Positions 13,954-24,506 are shown, numbered from the stretch's first letter. The stretch is DNA of 64,000 nucleotides from Chloroflexota bacterium (GCA_026710655.1 JAPOQN010000042.1:1-64000), one strand, 5' to 3'. The notes: generated by a model from the sequence alone, not told the origin. Numbers and translations: made by a program.

Positions 13954-16900
13954 ATGACCGTCGATTCCACCAACGCTCCTCCCTGCCCAAAATGCGGTGG
14001 GCGGATGGAGATCCGGGAAGCCCAGCGGGGAAGGCGTGCCGGAGGCTCGTTCTGGGGTTGTGCGGGATTCCCTGAATGCCGTGGTTCACGAGACCTGGCG
14101 GATGGGTTCGATGTCGAGCCGCCAAAGAGTGCTACGGTCGCCCCGCGCCCCCAAGCCGTTGACCGCTTCCGGTTGAAGGTTGGGGGATTTGTGTGGACGT
14201 ACGATCGGGCCTTGCTAGGGAAGCTGGTGGACCTGAATCCTGGCCAAGCGCGGGTACGGATCGTTCATTCCGCCGCCAACCACGAAGAGCGGGAGTATGA
14301 CCCTCGTAAGTTGCGGCGGGCCTTCCTGTCGCCCCAGACGCGTGTGTACGTGTTTGATGACGAGCAGGAAGTGTGGTCATCAGGTCGGGTTATCGATGAC
14401 GACCCTGCTGTAGCCGACGATCAACTGGCGTACGTCGTCCGGCTGCCAGGACAGAGCGAGAGGACGGTCCTGGAAAGCGAACTCGAGGCAAGGTGCTTTG
14501 CTCCAACCCTGGACCCCACGAGCACGCTGGCAACGGGGGGGCTTGAGTCCCAGTTCTTCGCTGACAGGCGCCTTGCGGCGCTCCGTGCGTGCTTATCGCA
14601 GCAGAGCGCCTCGGCCGGCGCAGACGGCCTGGTTTCGGCCAGCGTCGAGTTACTACCGCACCAACTCCAGGTTGTGCGACGCGTGCGCGAGGACCCCATC
14701 CAGCGGTTCCTGCTTGCAGACGAGGTTGGGTTGGGCAAGACAATCGAGGCCGGTGCTGTCATCCGCCAGACCCTCAGTGATGTTCCTTCGGCCCGCGTAA
14801 CAGTCGTGGCGCCGACATCGCTGTTGCGCCAGTGGGAGCAGGAACTTCGTGACAAGTTCGATATTGACCCCCTGAGCGGCCAGGTCGAGTTTTGCGACAC
14901 GGCGAACATCGATGAACTGCATGAAGACGGCGGACACCTCGACCTGCTCGTCGTTGATGAAGCGCATCACTTGATCCGCGGCGGGGGAGCGGTCAACGAG
15001 GGCTATGACGCGCTCGCCGTCGTCGCACATCGCGCCGAACGGCTCCTGCTCCTTACAGCAACGCCAGTGTTAGGGGACGACGCAGCCACAATCGCCCTTC
15101 TTCATCTCCTGGACCGAGCCACGTATCCGCTTGAAGACATCCAAGGCTTCCGCTCACGTCGCGAGCAGCGACAGCGTTACGGAGAACTGGTACTAGCCCT
15201 CGATCCGGGCGCCCCACCAACGCTCTTGGGCTCGACCGTGGCACAGATTGCGGACCTGCTCCCCCACGACCCCGAGGTCAAGGGACTCTGCGCGACCGCC
15301 CTGGACGCCAGCCGGGACTCCGAGGAGCGGCAGGCAGCCGTGCATAATCTGCGGTACGTCGTATCAGACACCTACCGGCTCGACCACCGACTGATCCGGA
15401 CACGCCGCGTGGACGCCGGGTGGCCAGACAGGTCTTGCCCGATCAGTGCTCCCGAGGTCGATATCGACCCTCGGGTTGACGACGCCGTTTTACTCCTTGA
15501 GCAGTGGAGACGCGATGCAGCCTCGGTTGCCACCGCAGACAGCGAGGCAGCACTGGCGCGGCTCTACATCGAATTGCTAGAGGCACTGGGGCGGGGGCTC
15601 GAAGAGTACAGCGCGTTTCTCAAGGCCCGCCTTGGGAAATTTCGGTCCGGAGGGCCTGAAGCATTCACAGGTGAACGCGAGTGGTTGCAGGATTCCCTCG
15701 GTGTTTGCCACCGGGTGAGCGACGGCATGTCGCGCGTTGAACTCTGCGTGGCGTCACTGAAGATGACCCTGTCCAGCCTTGGGATGCGGGGCACCGGTAG
15801 TCCACCCCGTATCGTCGTTTTCGCATCCTCCTCCACCCTTGCCGATGCCCTACGGGGACAACTCGAAGTGTTGCCCGGGATTGCCGTCACGGCAGTGACG
15901 TCGAACATGGACGACGCGGCGGTCGAAGATGCGGTCAGTCGATTTGTGCGAAGCACCCGTCCCGCCATTCTGGTCGCGGACCGCACCGCCGAGGAGGGGC
16001 TGAACCTACAAACTGCGGACGCCCTTTTGCTCGCTGATCTGCCTTTCGCCCCTGAGCGTCTCGAACAGCGCATCGGGCGGCTCGACCGCCTAGGACGGCG
16101 ACACCCAGAGATTCCGACACGCGTCGTACTGCCCAGCAATGAAACAGACAGTCCCTGGCTTGCTTGGCACGAACTGCTGCGAGACGGATATGGCGTGTTT
16201 TCGCGGTCCATATCGGATGTCCACTTCCTACTCGAGGAACTCCAAGAACAGGCTCGACTCGCTGTATTCCGCAGGGGCAGCGCCGGCCTTGCCGACCTCT
16301 CGGAACGAGTCGCGGAAGCAGTCGAAGAAGAACGAAGGCGACAGGACCGGGAGTATGCGCTCGAACGACTTGACCTCGAAGCCAGGGATGCCAGGGATGC
16401 CTTCGACCGCCTGAAGGCCTCAGAGCAAAAGGTCGGCGATCACGCGGAAGCTATCGCGGGATGGCTGTTTGGGGCCCTGGGCTTTGGGCGGAGCAATCCC
16501 TCCTTCAACGAGTTTCGCGTACGTTGGCGACGCCACACTCAGGTTCCGGAGCGCCCTTGGCGGGAACGATTCGACCCTGCACTGGAACGCCCTCTGACCT
16601 TTAGCCGTGCTCAAGCACTCTCCGACGCAAGGGTGCGTCTCGTGCGCCCTGGGTTCTCCCTGACGGATGAGATGCTTCGTCTCATGCGCCGAGACGACCG
16701 TGGGACGGCCTTCGCTACGTGGCGAACAGACTCGCGGTGGCGAGCCGAAGACGGGGACTGGCTTGGTTTTCGGCTGACGTACGTCCTTGAGATCGATGAG
16801 GACCGATTGCGCGACCTCATTGGAACTGAAGCTTCCATACCATTCGGGCCAGTCCGCAGCGCAGCCAACAATCTCTTCGCCCCGTGGACCGAAACACGTG

Positions 16901-17334
16901 ACTACGACGCTGAGTGTCAGTTGGTCAGCGCCCCGCTGCTCACCGATATCCTTGAGCGGCCGTACGATCCCGACACCGACCTCAACCTTGCAGGGCGGCC
17001 CGATGTAATGGAGTCCGCAGTAGGGTGGGGTCGCTTCTCCATGCTGTGCCACGAGATGCGGTCTCGCTCGGAGGAACTGCTCCGGAGCGAGACTGCGTTT
17101 GCAACACGACTCGATGACGCCCGCACGAAGGCAGTTCAGGCGTTACAGGGGCAGCGATCGCGCCTCGACCGCAGGCAACGTGCCCTCAAGGGCCTCGGGG
17201 AGACGGACCCGGCCCTGGGCAGGATGCAGGTGGTCACCGACGCTCTTCTGCAAGTCGCTACGGCGCCACGCCTGCGACTGGAGGCGATCGGGGCTTTTGT
17301 CGTTTCGCAAGACGGGCCGAGGTCGAGAGCGTGA
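13954..17334 (+). CDS. dpdE: DpdE, SNF2-family helicase with a topoisomerase-type zinc finger
   Basis: 1126 residues. N-terminal C4 finger: CPKCGG, then FWGCAGFPECRG (residues about 10-45), like the fingers at the end of bacterial topoisomerase I. The SNF2 core follows: ADEVGLGKTIEAG (about 255-267), VVDEAHHLI (about 332-340), LLLTATPV (about 365-372), EEGLNLQTAD and QRIGRLDRLGR (about 705-715). The C-terminal third is specific to this family, with a helical, charged EEERRRQDREYALERLD stretch. In Salmonella, dpdE is needed for the restriction-like phenotype. It probably translocates on DNA lacking the 7-deazaguanine mark. The stop overlaps dpdF as GTGA. No strong ribosome site precedes the ATG. 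Confidence 0.85.
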   Translation: MTVDSTNAPPCPKCGGRMEIREAQRGRRAGGSFWGCAGFPECRGSRDLADGFDVEPPKSATVAPRPQAVDRFRLKVGGFVWTYDRALLGKLVDLNPGQARVRIVHSAANHEEREYDPRKLRRAFLSPQTRVYVFDDEQEVWSSGRVIDDDPAVADDQLAYVVRLPGQSERTVLESELEARCFAPTLDPTSTLATGGLESQFFADRRLAALRACLSQQSASAGADGLVSASVELLPHQLQVVRRVREDPIQRFLLADEVGLGKTIEAGAVIRQTLSDVPSARVTVVAPTSLLRQWEQELRDKFDIDPLSGQVEFCDTANIDELHEDGGHLDLLVVDEAHHLIRGGGAVNEGYDALAVVAHRAERLLLLTATPVLGDDAATIALLHLLDRATYPLEDIQGFRSRREQRQRYGELVLALDPGAPPTLLGSTVAQIADLLPHDPEVKGLCATALDASRDSEERQAAVHNLRYVVSDTYRLDHRLIRTRRVDAGWPDRSCPISAPEVDIDPRVDDAVLLLEQWRRDAASVATADSEAALARLYIELLEALGRGLEEYSAFLKARLGKFRSGGPEAFTGEREWLQDSLGVCHRVSDGMSRVELCVASLKMTLSSLGMRGTGSPPRIVVFASSSTLADALRGQLEVLPGIAVTAVTSNMDDAAVEDAVSRFVRSTRPAILVADRTAEEGLNLQTADALLLADLPFAPERLEQRIGRLDRLGRRHPEIPTRVVLPSNETDSPWLAWHELLRDGYGVFSRSISDVHFLLEELQEQARLAVFRRGSAGLADLSERVAEAVEEERRRQDREYALERLDLEARDARDAFDRLKASEQKVGDHAEAIAGWLFGALGFGRSNPSFNEFRVRWRRHTQVPERPWRERFDPALERPLTFSRAQALSDARVRLVRPGFSLTDEMLRLMRRDDRGTAFATWRTDSRWRAEDGDWLGFRLTYVLEIDEDRLRDLIGTEASIPFGPVRSAANNLFAPWTETRDYDAECQLVSAPLLTDILERPYDPDTDLNLAGRPDVMESAVGWGRFSMLCHEMRSRSEELLRSETAFATRLDDARTKAVQALQGQRSRLDRRQRALKGLGETDPALGRMQVVTDALLQVATAPRLRLEAIGAFVVSQDGPRSRA

Positions 17335-19874
17335 GCAACCTTGCCCTCAGCCATCCCTTCGAGGCGCTCAGGGCGCGCGTGCAGGGCGAGGATGCCCCGA
17401 CTCCCGACGACGCGCCCGCTCCGGTTGCCCGCCTACTTACCGCCATGGACGGCCAGTCAGCTTCCCCGCTGGATCTCGCAGTGCTCTTCAGGCATGTGTT
17501 GCGACAGGAGGGGGGCGCCCTTCGAATTCCGGCGGCTAATGGCATGCCATCGGCGGCCGAGTGGGCTTCTGTTGGCGTTACTGCCACCCCAGTCAGCGAC
17601 GGCTTTAGTGTGCAGGCGCACCCATGGAAGCCTCAGTGGCTCCCACACGCCGAGAAAGAGGGAGTAGACGCTGCTGCGGCCGAGGGACGGCCTCGACGGC
17701 TAAGTAACCGCGCCAGCCCCGATCCGTTCCTCACGGACTTTGGATATGACTCCTACCGTTCAGCAGGTCAGCGTCGCGCACTGCGGGCGGCATTGACCGC
17801 GCCACGCGGTTCGACGCTCGCTGTCTCGTTGCCGACGGGCGAGGGCAAGAGCCTGATTTTCCATGCGATGGCACGCATCGGACTGGGCGATGGGCCGGGT
17901 GTGACGCTTGTGGTGACACCTACGGTGGCTCTGGCCGCAGACCACGAGCAAAGTGCACGGGGGTTTGGCTTTGGCGATGGACCGCTCGCATACCGGGCAG
18001 GCGACTCCGAACACAGTCAGCGACTGATAGAGGGCATTCGCAATGGAAGCCAGGCTCTCTGTCTTGCTTCGCCCGAAGCAGTTTGTACTTCGCTCAGCGA
18101 GCCACTGCGGGAAGCCGCTCGTCGTGGGCGTCTCCGAGCGATTGTCATAGACGAGGCGCACCTAATAGACAGTTGGGGGATCAACTTTCGGCCAGAATTT
18201 CAGATGCTGGCTGGACTGCGCCGTCAGTTGCTCGCCCTTTCGAGGGGCCGCGAATTCCGCACCGTGCTCCTGTCTGCAACCCTCACGCGCGACTGCCTTG
18301 AGGTTCTCCAAACCCTATTCCCAGGGGCATCGCCGGAGGCTCCGTTCAGAGTCGTCAGTGCTACGCGCCTCCGTCCGGAGATTGAGTTCTGGGTTGCCAA
18401 CAGTACGGACCCTGCTAACCGCGAGTCGCGTGTCATTGAAGCCCTTCACCACCTGCCCCGCCCCCTGATTCTCTACACAACCACCCGTCGGGACGCCGCA
18501 CATTGGTACAGCACGTTGAGGGAGAGGGGTTTCCAACGGGTACGCACCGTAACCGGAGACACACCAGATACCTCCCGTGACCAGGTGATCAAGGATTGGC
18601 GCTCGGGCGAGGTGGACGTTGTTGTTGGCACATCGGCATTTGGCCTCGGGATCGACAACTCTGAAGTGCGGGCGGTCGTGCACGCCTGTGTGCCAGAGTC
18701 GCTTGATCGCTTCTACCAGGAGGTTGGCCGAGGCGGACGGGACGGTACCGCGAGCGTCTCGTTACTGTTGCCGTCCACTGGTGACTTCGATGTCGCCCAC
18801 CGACTTAGTCTGAGACAGATGCTGACGATAGAGCGCGCCGAGCACCGCTGGCGGGCGATGTTCACGCATCCGGAGAGCCACCGGGAAGGTGATGCGCATG
18901 TCGTACCCGTTGACTGCCGGCCGGGCATCAATGAACGCGAGATTGACATGGTTGGCCTCAGAAACACGGCCTGGAACATCCGCACCTTGGTGGTGATGGC
19001 AGGAGCTGGGACCATCCAGTTGCTCGATGTCCCCAACCGGATCCTGCGGCAAGTCAACAGCACACAGGACCTTCAAGACGATGAGGCCGACGAGAGCGGT
19101 CCGAGCACAGAGCGACCCCGCGTGAGGCTAACCATCGACGACCCGATGCACCTCGACCACAGCTTCTGGGAAGGTCGAATCGCAACGTTCCGGGCCCTGC
19201 TGAAGGGCGGCGCGGCGCGATCATTCGAGCAAATGAAGCTCTTTCTGCGAGCAGACCGTTGCGCGGCTGAAGTCCTTGCACCGCTGTACGAGATCGTCGC
19301 AACTGACCCTCATGAGTCACTGGAGGTGGAGGTTGGGCGAGCTTGCGGCGGGTGCCCGTCATGCCGAGAAGCACAACGTGCCCCCTACGACGGAGCTGCA
19401 CAACTCACCCCTTATCCATGGGCGGGGTCAGCACCGAAGGATCCGCTGAAGCGACTGCTTACCCGGAACGGCCAACTCATCGTCTTCTACAAGGCGCGAG
19501 CACGTGATGCCCTGGCTCGAGGCCGCGAACGGGACGCCTTCCGCACCGTTGGCGCCTCTGGAGTTCGCAACCTGGTCTTGTTGGATGACGTGTTCGAGGC
19601 CGGTGACTTTGCCGACCTTGGCTCGATACCGCTCTTTGTCGCTCGCACATTGGGGCTCAACGACCTCCCTCCAGGCCCGACGGTCATAGCTGCGGGAGCG
19701 CAGCAGAAGCTGCATGGGTCTATGTTCGACCCACGCCCTACCGGCCACGAGCGGATCTGGCTGCTTCCGGACTCGACACCACACCCCACAAGAGCGGGAG
19801 TACGGCTAGGAGAAGTACCCCCAAGGGTTCGTGTGCTCAGCCTTGCTGAATTTGTATCGGAGGTGGAGCGATGA
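17331..19874 (+). CDS. dpdF: DpdF, RecQ-like DEAH helicase
   Basis: 847 residues from GTG 17331 in a 4-nt overlap with dpdE. SLPTGEGKSLIFHA is Walker A (about 166-178), VIDEAHLIDSWG is motif II with the RecQ-like continuation NFRPEF (about 270-286), VLLSATL is motif III, and GTSAFGLGIDN and YQEVGRGGRDG (about 434-470) are motifs V and VI. A late zinc-type cluster CGGCPSC lies near residue 671. The stretch before residue 130 and the C-terminal domain are family-specific. It belongs to the restriction half of the system, presumably unwinding or reeling DNA for the partner proteins. Confidence 0.83.
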   Translation: MSNLALSHPFEALRARVQGEDAPTPDDAPAPVARLLTAMDGQSASPLDLAVLFRHVLRQEGGALRIPAANGMPSAAEWASVGVTATPVSDGFSVQAHPWKPQWLPHAEKEGVDAAAAEGRPRRLSNRASPDPFLTDFGYDSYRSAGQRRALRAALTAPRGSTLAVSLPTGEGKSLIFHAMARIGLGDGPGVTLVVTPTVALAADHEQSARGFGFGDGPLAYRAGDSEHSQRLIEGIRNGSQALCLASPEAVCTSLSEPLREAARRGRLRAIVIDEAHLIDSWGINFRPEFQMLAGLRRQLLALSRGREFRTVLLSATLTRDCLEVLQTLFPGASPEAPFRVVSATRLRPEIEFWVANSTDPANRESRVIEALHHLPRPLILYTTTRRDAAHWYSTLRERGFQRVRTVTGDTPDTSRDQVIKDWRSGEVDVVVGTSAFGLGIDNSEVRAVVHACVPESLDRFYQEVGRGGRDGTASVSLLLPSTGDFDVAHRLSLRQMLTIERAEHRWRAMFTHPESHREGDAHVVPVDCRPGINEREIDMVGLRNTAWNIRTLVVMAGAGTIQLLDVPNRILRQVNSTQDLQDDEADESGPSTERPRVRLTIDDPMHLDHSFWEGRIATFRALLKGGAARSFEQMKLFLRADRCAAEVLAPLYEIVATDPHESLEVEVGRACGGCPSCREAQRAPYDGAAQLTPYPWAGSAPKDPLKRLLTRNGQLIVFYKARARDALARGRERDAFRTVGASGVRNLVLLDDVFEAGDFADLGSIPLFVARTLGLNDLPPGPTVIAAGAQQKLHGSMFDPRPTGHERIWLLPDSTPHPTRAGVRLGEVPPRVRVLSLAEFVSEVER

Positions 19875-20731
19875 GCGTGGTCACAACGTGGGTAGCCGTC
19901 CCGAATCGTATCGAGGCAGTTGTCCGGTTCCTAAGCCAGCGCAGAAGCGTGCCTCACGATGAGTTGACGGCAATGCTGTCGCCATCCTCGTTGAGATCAC
20001 CGTCGAGCGTCGTAGTCCCACAAGTCATTGCCGAGTCACAGCAACTTGGCCTTATCGAACATGACGGCGAGGGCCACTGGCAGCTGACGGAAGAAGCCGC
20101 TTCCACTGGCGATTTGCGACGGCTCCTCCGGCGCATTCTGCTAGCCCCAGAGGATGCAACGAGGAGAGGTCAGGGACGTGTGGCCCTTGCCATGGCCTGG
20201 TTTCTGACACAGGACAGCCGAGCCCCCTTAACGATCGGCGAGAACTGGCGAATGCGGGTCTTGCAGGAGTGCCCCGAGTCGGACATCGCTTCGGAACTCG
20301 CGAACACTGAGTCCTGTAGGCAGTTCGCCTTCTGGGTTGCTTACCTTGGCTTCGGCTGGCGCTTCGGATCGGGAATCCGCGAAGCCCGCGAGGTCCTTGT
20401 GGCCGATCCGTCTGTGGCAATCGAGTCGGTCCTCCGGGAAGAGATTCCAACCGGGGAACCAATCCCGATCGCCGAGGTCATGGGACGTTTGGCGGAAGCG
20501 TGCCCGGTTATTGAAGGCGGGGTTGTCCGCGAAGAGGTTGAGGAACAACTCGCGGACCCCCGTCCAGATGGCCAACTCTCAAGGTCGACGAGCTTCGCGT
20601 TGCGACGGCTTGAGGCACGCGGCGTGGTTTCTATGCCCATCCCGGCAGCGGACGCCCTTGTCAACACACTTGACCTCGGGACTGAGCACAGACCGGTTTC
20701 GCACATTCAGTTGAGGGAGGACACCGAATGA
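19871..20731 (+). CDS. dpdG: DpdG
   Basis: 286 residues, ATGA overlap with dpdF. No catalytic motif visible. The first 80 residues (RIEAVVRFLSQRRSVPHDEL, then VIAESQQLGLIEHDG and WQLTEEA) have the helix and wing rhythm of a winged-helix DNA-binding domain. A second segment near 195-240 (EVMGRLAEACPVIEGGVV) could be another. The identity comes mainly from its fixed place between DpdF and DpdH. In Salmonella, dpdG is among the genes linked to the restriction-like effect. It probably acts as a DNA-binding or adaptor subunit. Confidence 0.72.
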   Translation: MSVVTTWVAVPNRIEAVVRFLSQRRSVPHDELTAMLSPSSLRSPSSVVVPQVIAESQQLGLIEHDGEGHWQLTEEAASTGDLRRLLRRILLAPEDATRRGQGRVALAMAWFLTQDSRAPLTIGENWRMRVLQECPESDIASELANTESCRQFAFWVAYLGFGWRFGSGIREAREVLVADPSVAIESVLREEIPTGEPIPIAEVMGRLAEACPVIEGGVVREEVEEQLADPRPDGQLSRSTSFALRRLEARGVVSMPIPAADALVNTLDLGTEHRPVSHIQLREDTE

Positions 20732-23700
20732 GCTTTGAGCGCGTTGTTTGCTGGAATCCTGACCGCGTCTCACGGGTCATGGAAATCGAGGCGGAGGAGG
20801 CCCAACCCCCAATCTTCATGGCGGTTCATACGGACGAGCCACTTGCCCTCACGCGCCCTCGTGGTCGGCGCACCGCTCGTGAGTTCCTTGATGAGTTCCT
20901 CGGATCCCACGGCGACGTGAGAGCGGTCGTGATCGGAGATAGCGGTTCGGGGAAGTCACACTTCGTGCACTGGGTGCGGTTGAACATTCCCGACCAACCC
21001 GACCTCCGAGTTGTTAGCGTGCCGCGCTCCGGAACAAGTCTTCGCTGGATTGTGGAGCGGCTTATCAACGAATTGCCGCCTTCGATGCAGGACGACTACC
21101 GGAGGCTACTCGTCCAAGTCCCACGATCCGGAACTGACTTCAAGGACCTCCAGTTGCGCCTCCTCACGCAGGTCGTAATCGCCCTTCAGGGTGAGCAACA
21201 CACTAGCGACACCGACAGGGAGCTAGCAGAGAGTCTACGTGACTTCCTCTTCGAGGGACCGCTGAAGGAACACCATGCAGGCGCAGCCGGAATTATCACC
21301 GAACTGGCGAAACACATCACATTCACCACATCAGGACGGGAAGACCGAGTTACCCGCCGACGGTTCCAGGAGTCCGACCTTCACCTCGACTACGTCATGA
21401 CCAAGCAGGGAGATGAACTCTCAGGTCCTACCCGCTCCTTTCTCCGCATTCTTCAAGGCAACCGAGAACTCCGGGAGCGAGCCGTCGAACTCGTCAACGA
21501 GAATCTTGATACCGCTGTCACAGCGACGCTCGGCCTCAGCAGCGGCCAACTGACGGAAATGTTGAACAATATCCGTCGCTACTTGCACAGCCAGGGCCAG
21601 CAACTCGTTCTGCTTGTCGAGGACCTCGTGCGGGCAGAAGGCATTGACCGTGCCTTGCTTGGGGCCCTCATCGAACGTGGGGACGACCTATGTGACTTGC
21701 GGCTCTTGATCGCCGTCACCACCGGCTACTACGAGCGAGAGATGCTCGACACCCAAAAGACGCGCATGGACTTCATCATCAACCTGGACGGGCGCCCACC
21801 CCTTGACGAGCAGGATCGCCTCGCTCCTTTTGCCGCCCGCTACCTGAATGCACTGCGCCTACCTGCGAGTGAGCTTGACCGCTGGTTTGAAGAGTCGCGA
21901 AACGGAGGGACAACTCCCCTGCCAAACGCATGCTCGTCCTGCCAGCACCGGGCGGTGTGTCACGCATCCTTCGGCTCACGCCCGATCAAAGGAGCGGGAG
22001 ACGTAGGGCTGTATCCCTTCACGGCTCAGGCGCTGACCAACATGGCAGCTCGCTCACGAAGTGAGGGCCATCTCGGCCCGCGTGAACTCTTGCGGGATAT
22101 GCTGCGACCAGTTGTGCGTGAACGTCGAGCCCATGCCATCGAGGACGGTGACTTCCCAGACGAGGCACTGCTAGAGAGCCACGACGGACCCAAGCTACCT
22201 CTGGACGTGCAAGCGCAGATCCGCAGTCTGGGTGGGGCAAATGCGGCGCGCTATGTGACGCTGGTCGAACTGTGGAGCGCGCGCCCCGGCCTGGCAAGTC
22301 AGTTGCCCGAGTCTTTGTACGGAGCGTTCGCTCTGCCCCCACTAACACTCGGTGAAGACGCAGTTCCTTCGAACGGAGCAGAGGACGGGGCTCCCTCAAA
22401 CAGTCCTCCGACCGATGAACCCTCCACCACATCGGCGGTTCCGTCTGCTGTGCGGCGCCGCCTAAGTGCCATTGAAGAGTGGGGCAATCGTGGGACGATG
22501 ACGGGAGCTACCACAAATGACCTTCGGGGCTTGGTGTTCCGTGCGATCGTTGCCGCCGTCGACTGGGACTCCGAGGGCCTGGAGCAGGCGGTGTTTGCTG
22601 GTTCTCGGGGCGGGGCCCGAGACTCCTTCCAACGAACGGGCATCGACTTTGACCGACAGGACACTGCCCGGACCAGGCGGCAGGTCACCCTCCATCTCCC
22701 CTTGGCCGATGACCCCGACTCGCTCCTGCAAACCGCTAGGGCCCTCCAAGGCTTGGTCAACTTCGATCACTTTGGCGACTGGAACTTCGAGGACGGGCTG
22801 GACCAATTCCTTGTGGTGAGCGAGGAACTGCCCAAGTGGACCCACCACGTCATCGCCCAACTGCGGGGCGTTCACGATCCACAACGTGAGTGGGATCCCG
22901 TGGCATCGGCCGTTGAGGTGCTCGCGATCGGCGCTACCCTTGGATCGCGGCCGCCGAAGGTTGGCGCTTCGCTCCCCGAGCGCCTTGCAGCCATGTTCGA
23001 AGAGTGGCCTGAGCCCCTTCAGCTCCAGGTACAGTCTGACAAGTGGCGGTCGCTGTACCGAGCCATTTACGACCGCCGCGATAATCTACGTGATCTGGTT
23101 CTTTCGCACGCCTCCGCCATGAAGGGTGGTCAGTCGGGTCCGATGATCGAGGCGACTCAGGTCGTTCGCCCGTTGCGGGCGATTTCGCGGGACTGGCGAC
23201 CGCGAGCCGAGCCACCTGAGCGACTAGATGAGACCAATCTCGCCCCCAGGTATTCTCTGTTGCTCGAACTGCACCGCCGCATCACGGAGCAGATCGCCGA
23301 AGCAGCAGAACATGAACGGGAACTTAGGCTCGCGTGGCTTGACGAAGTCCGTGGGGACATGCCCGCCGGAGTAGAGCGACGAGCCGTCGTTTCCTCCATT
23401 GAGGACCTCATCGCAGCGATTGGCTCCTACGGCCTCCCCGTCCGACACGACCAACTTCGAGAACCGCTGGAAGAATTCAAAGCCGCGCACGTCGACGAGG
23501 CCATTCGCATCACGGAGGAATTACGGTCCCTTGAGGGGCCAGTTCGAGGGCAACTTGCTCGTCTCGCAAGCGAGCGACGCGGCAACGCTGTTCAGGCGGC
23601 TAGCCGGTTTCTGTCCACCACGAAGCAGTTCCTCGACAACGTCGAAAGCAGGGCCCGGTCCGAGAAGGAAAAGACGACCGCCACCCAGTCAGCAACTGAG

Positions 23701-23775
23701 CAGACAGCCCGCATCGAGACGGCATTCGCGAACCTTGAAAGGGCCCTCAAAGAAGTGGGGGAACCCGACCCATGA
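20728..23775 (+). CDS. dpdH: DpdH, large P-loop ATPase
   Basis: 1015 residues, ATGA overlap with dpdG. Walker A GDSGSGKSHFVHW begins at about residue 70; LVLLVEDLVRAEG (about 290-302) is a good Walker B with an acidic pair. A CSSCQHRAVC cluster near residue 400 may bind zinc. The 850-1015 part is strongly helical and charged, a probable coiled coil (EQIAEAAEHERELRLAWLD). The architecture resembles STAND/AAA-type ATPases used as DNA-sensing scaffolds in defence systems. It forms a coupled pair with the small coiled-coil protein DpdI. Confidence 0.8.
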   Translation: MSFERVVCWNPDRVSRVMEIEAEEAQPPIFMAVHTDEPLALTRPRGRRTAREFLDEFLGSHGDVRAVVIGDSGSGKSHFVHWVRLNIPDQPDLRVVSVPRSGTSLRWIVERLINELPPSMQDDYRRLLVQVPRSGTDFKDLQLRLLTQVVIALQGEQHTSDTDRELAESLRDFLFEGPLKEHHAGAAGIITELAKHITFTTSGREDRVTRRRFQESDLHLDYVMTKQGDELSGPTRSFLRILQGNRELRERAVELVNENLDTAVTATLGLSSGQLTEMLNNIRRYLHSQGQQLVLLVEDLVRAEGIDRALLGALIERGDDLCDLRLLIAVTTGYYEREMLDTQKTRMDFIINLDGRPPLDEQDRLAPFAARYLNALRLPASELDRWFEESRNGGTTPLPNACSSCQHRAVCHASFGSRPIKGAGDVGLYPFTAQALTNMAARSRSEGHLGPRELLRDMLRPVVRERRAHAIEDGDFPDEALLESHDGPKLPLDVQAQIRSLGGANAARYVTLVELWSARPGLASQLPESLYGAFALPPLTLGEDAVPSNGAEDGAPSNSPPTDEPSTTSAVPSAVRRRLSAIEEWGNRGTMTGATTNDLRGLVFRAIVAAVDWDSEGLEQAVFAGSRGGARDSFQRTGIDFDRQDTARTRRQVTLHLPLADDPDSLLQTARALQGLVNFDHFGDWNFEDGLDQFLVVSEELPKWTHHVIAQLRGVHDPQREWDPVASAVEVLAIGATLGSRPPKVGASLPERLAAMFEEWPEPLQLQVQSDKWRSLYRAIYDRRDNLRDLVLSHASAMKGGQSGPMIEATQVVRPLRAISRDWRPRAEPPERLDETNLAPRYSLLLELHRRITEQIAEAAEHERELRLAWLDEVRGDMPAGVERRAVVSSIEDLIAAIGSYGLPVRHDQLREPLEEFKAAHVDEAIRITEELRSLEGPVRGQLARLASERRGNAVQAASRFLSTTKQFLDNVESRARSEKEKTTATQSATEQTARIETAFANLERALKEVGEPDP

Positions 23776-24506
23776 CGGACGACCGCAGCATTGTCGGACG
23801 AGCAGATGGCTTGAGGGTCGAGGTTGAAAAGCTCAGTGCGCTTCGCAGGGCTGCCGCTTCCTCCACGACCCTTGAGACACGCGCTGACCAACTCGAGAAT
23901 GCAGCCACTGGTCTTCTTGAGCAGGCGGGTCGGGTTCAACTCTTCCGGGCGCATGGCATCAGGCTTTCTTTCAATGTCGACTTGCAGGAGCAGCTACTCA
24001 AAGCGACAAGGGAGCATCGAAGTGCGTTCGACGCGGACCCTGCTTCGATCGTGGCCGACCCCACGGACTCGACCTTCAAGTACGAATACCTGAGGGGACT
24101 TGAGAGCCTTCACGCTTCCATCAGGAGGAGGCTGGGGGACGAGTGGAATCGCTACATCGACTCACTCACTCCTGGAGGACTCTCTGAACTCGAGGAGGCT
24201 CTTACCCGCGTTCCCCAGGTGGCTGGCGACCTCGCGGCCATCCGAAGACTCCACGCAACCCTGAACGCGGAACGCGCGGAGGCGCCAACGAGCGTTGCGG
24301 ACTTCGAAAGAGCGGAGGCGGTCGCTCAAGACTTGCAGGATCATTGGCAAACCCTGCAGAGCATCCCTGAAGACGTTCGCGAGTTCTTGGCTGCCGCATC
24401 GACCGGTGGCGCTCCCCTCGACGACCTAACGCCAAGCATTCGGGATTGGCTCGAAAAGACCAACTCTCTTGGCCTGCTTCGATACGTCTTGAAGGAAGAG
24501 GCGTGA
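23772..24506 (+). CDS. dpdI: DpdI, helical coiled-coil protein
   Basis: 244 residues, ATGA overlap with dpdH. Almost entirely helical by composition, with heptad-like runs (RVEVEKLSALRRAAASS, LEEALTRVPQVAGDLAAI), and no enzymatic motif. Assigned by its position between the ATPase DpdH and the helicase DpdJ. Salmonella dpdI is one of the genes associated with the restriction-like phenotype. Most likely a structural partner of DpdH, whose C-terminus is also coiled-coil. Confidence 0.72.
   Translation: MTDDRSIVGRADGLRVEVEKLSALRRAAASSTTLETRADQLENAATGLLEQAGRVQLFRAHGIRLSFNVDLQEQLLKATREHRSAFDADPASIVADPTDSTFKYEYLRGLESLHASIRRRLGDEWNRYIDSLTPGGLSELEEALTRVPQVAGDLAAIRRLHATLNAERAEAPTSVADFERAEAVAQDLQDHWQTLQSIPEDVREFLAAASTGGAPLDDLTPSIRDWLEKTNSLGLLRYVLKEEA

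Noticed and set aside
12450-14000. preQ1/preQ0 riboswitch controlling the que genes
   Set aside because: The dpdB leader and the 12-nt dpdB-queD gap show no recognisable preQ1 aptamer pattern; queD, queC and queE are inside an operon without leaders.
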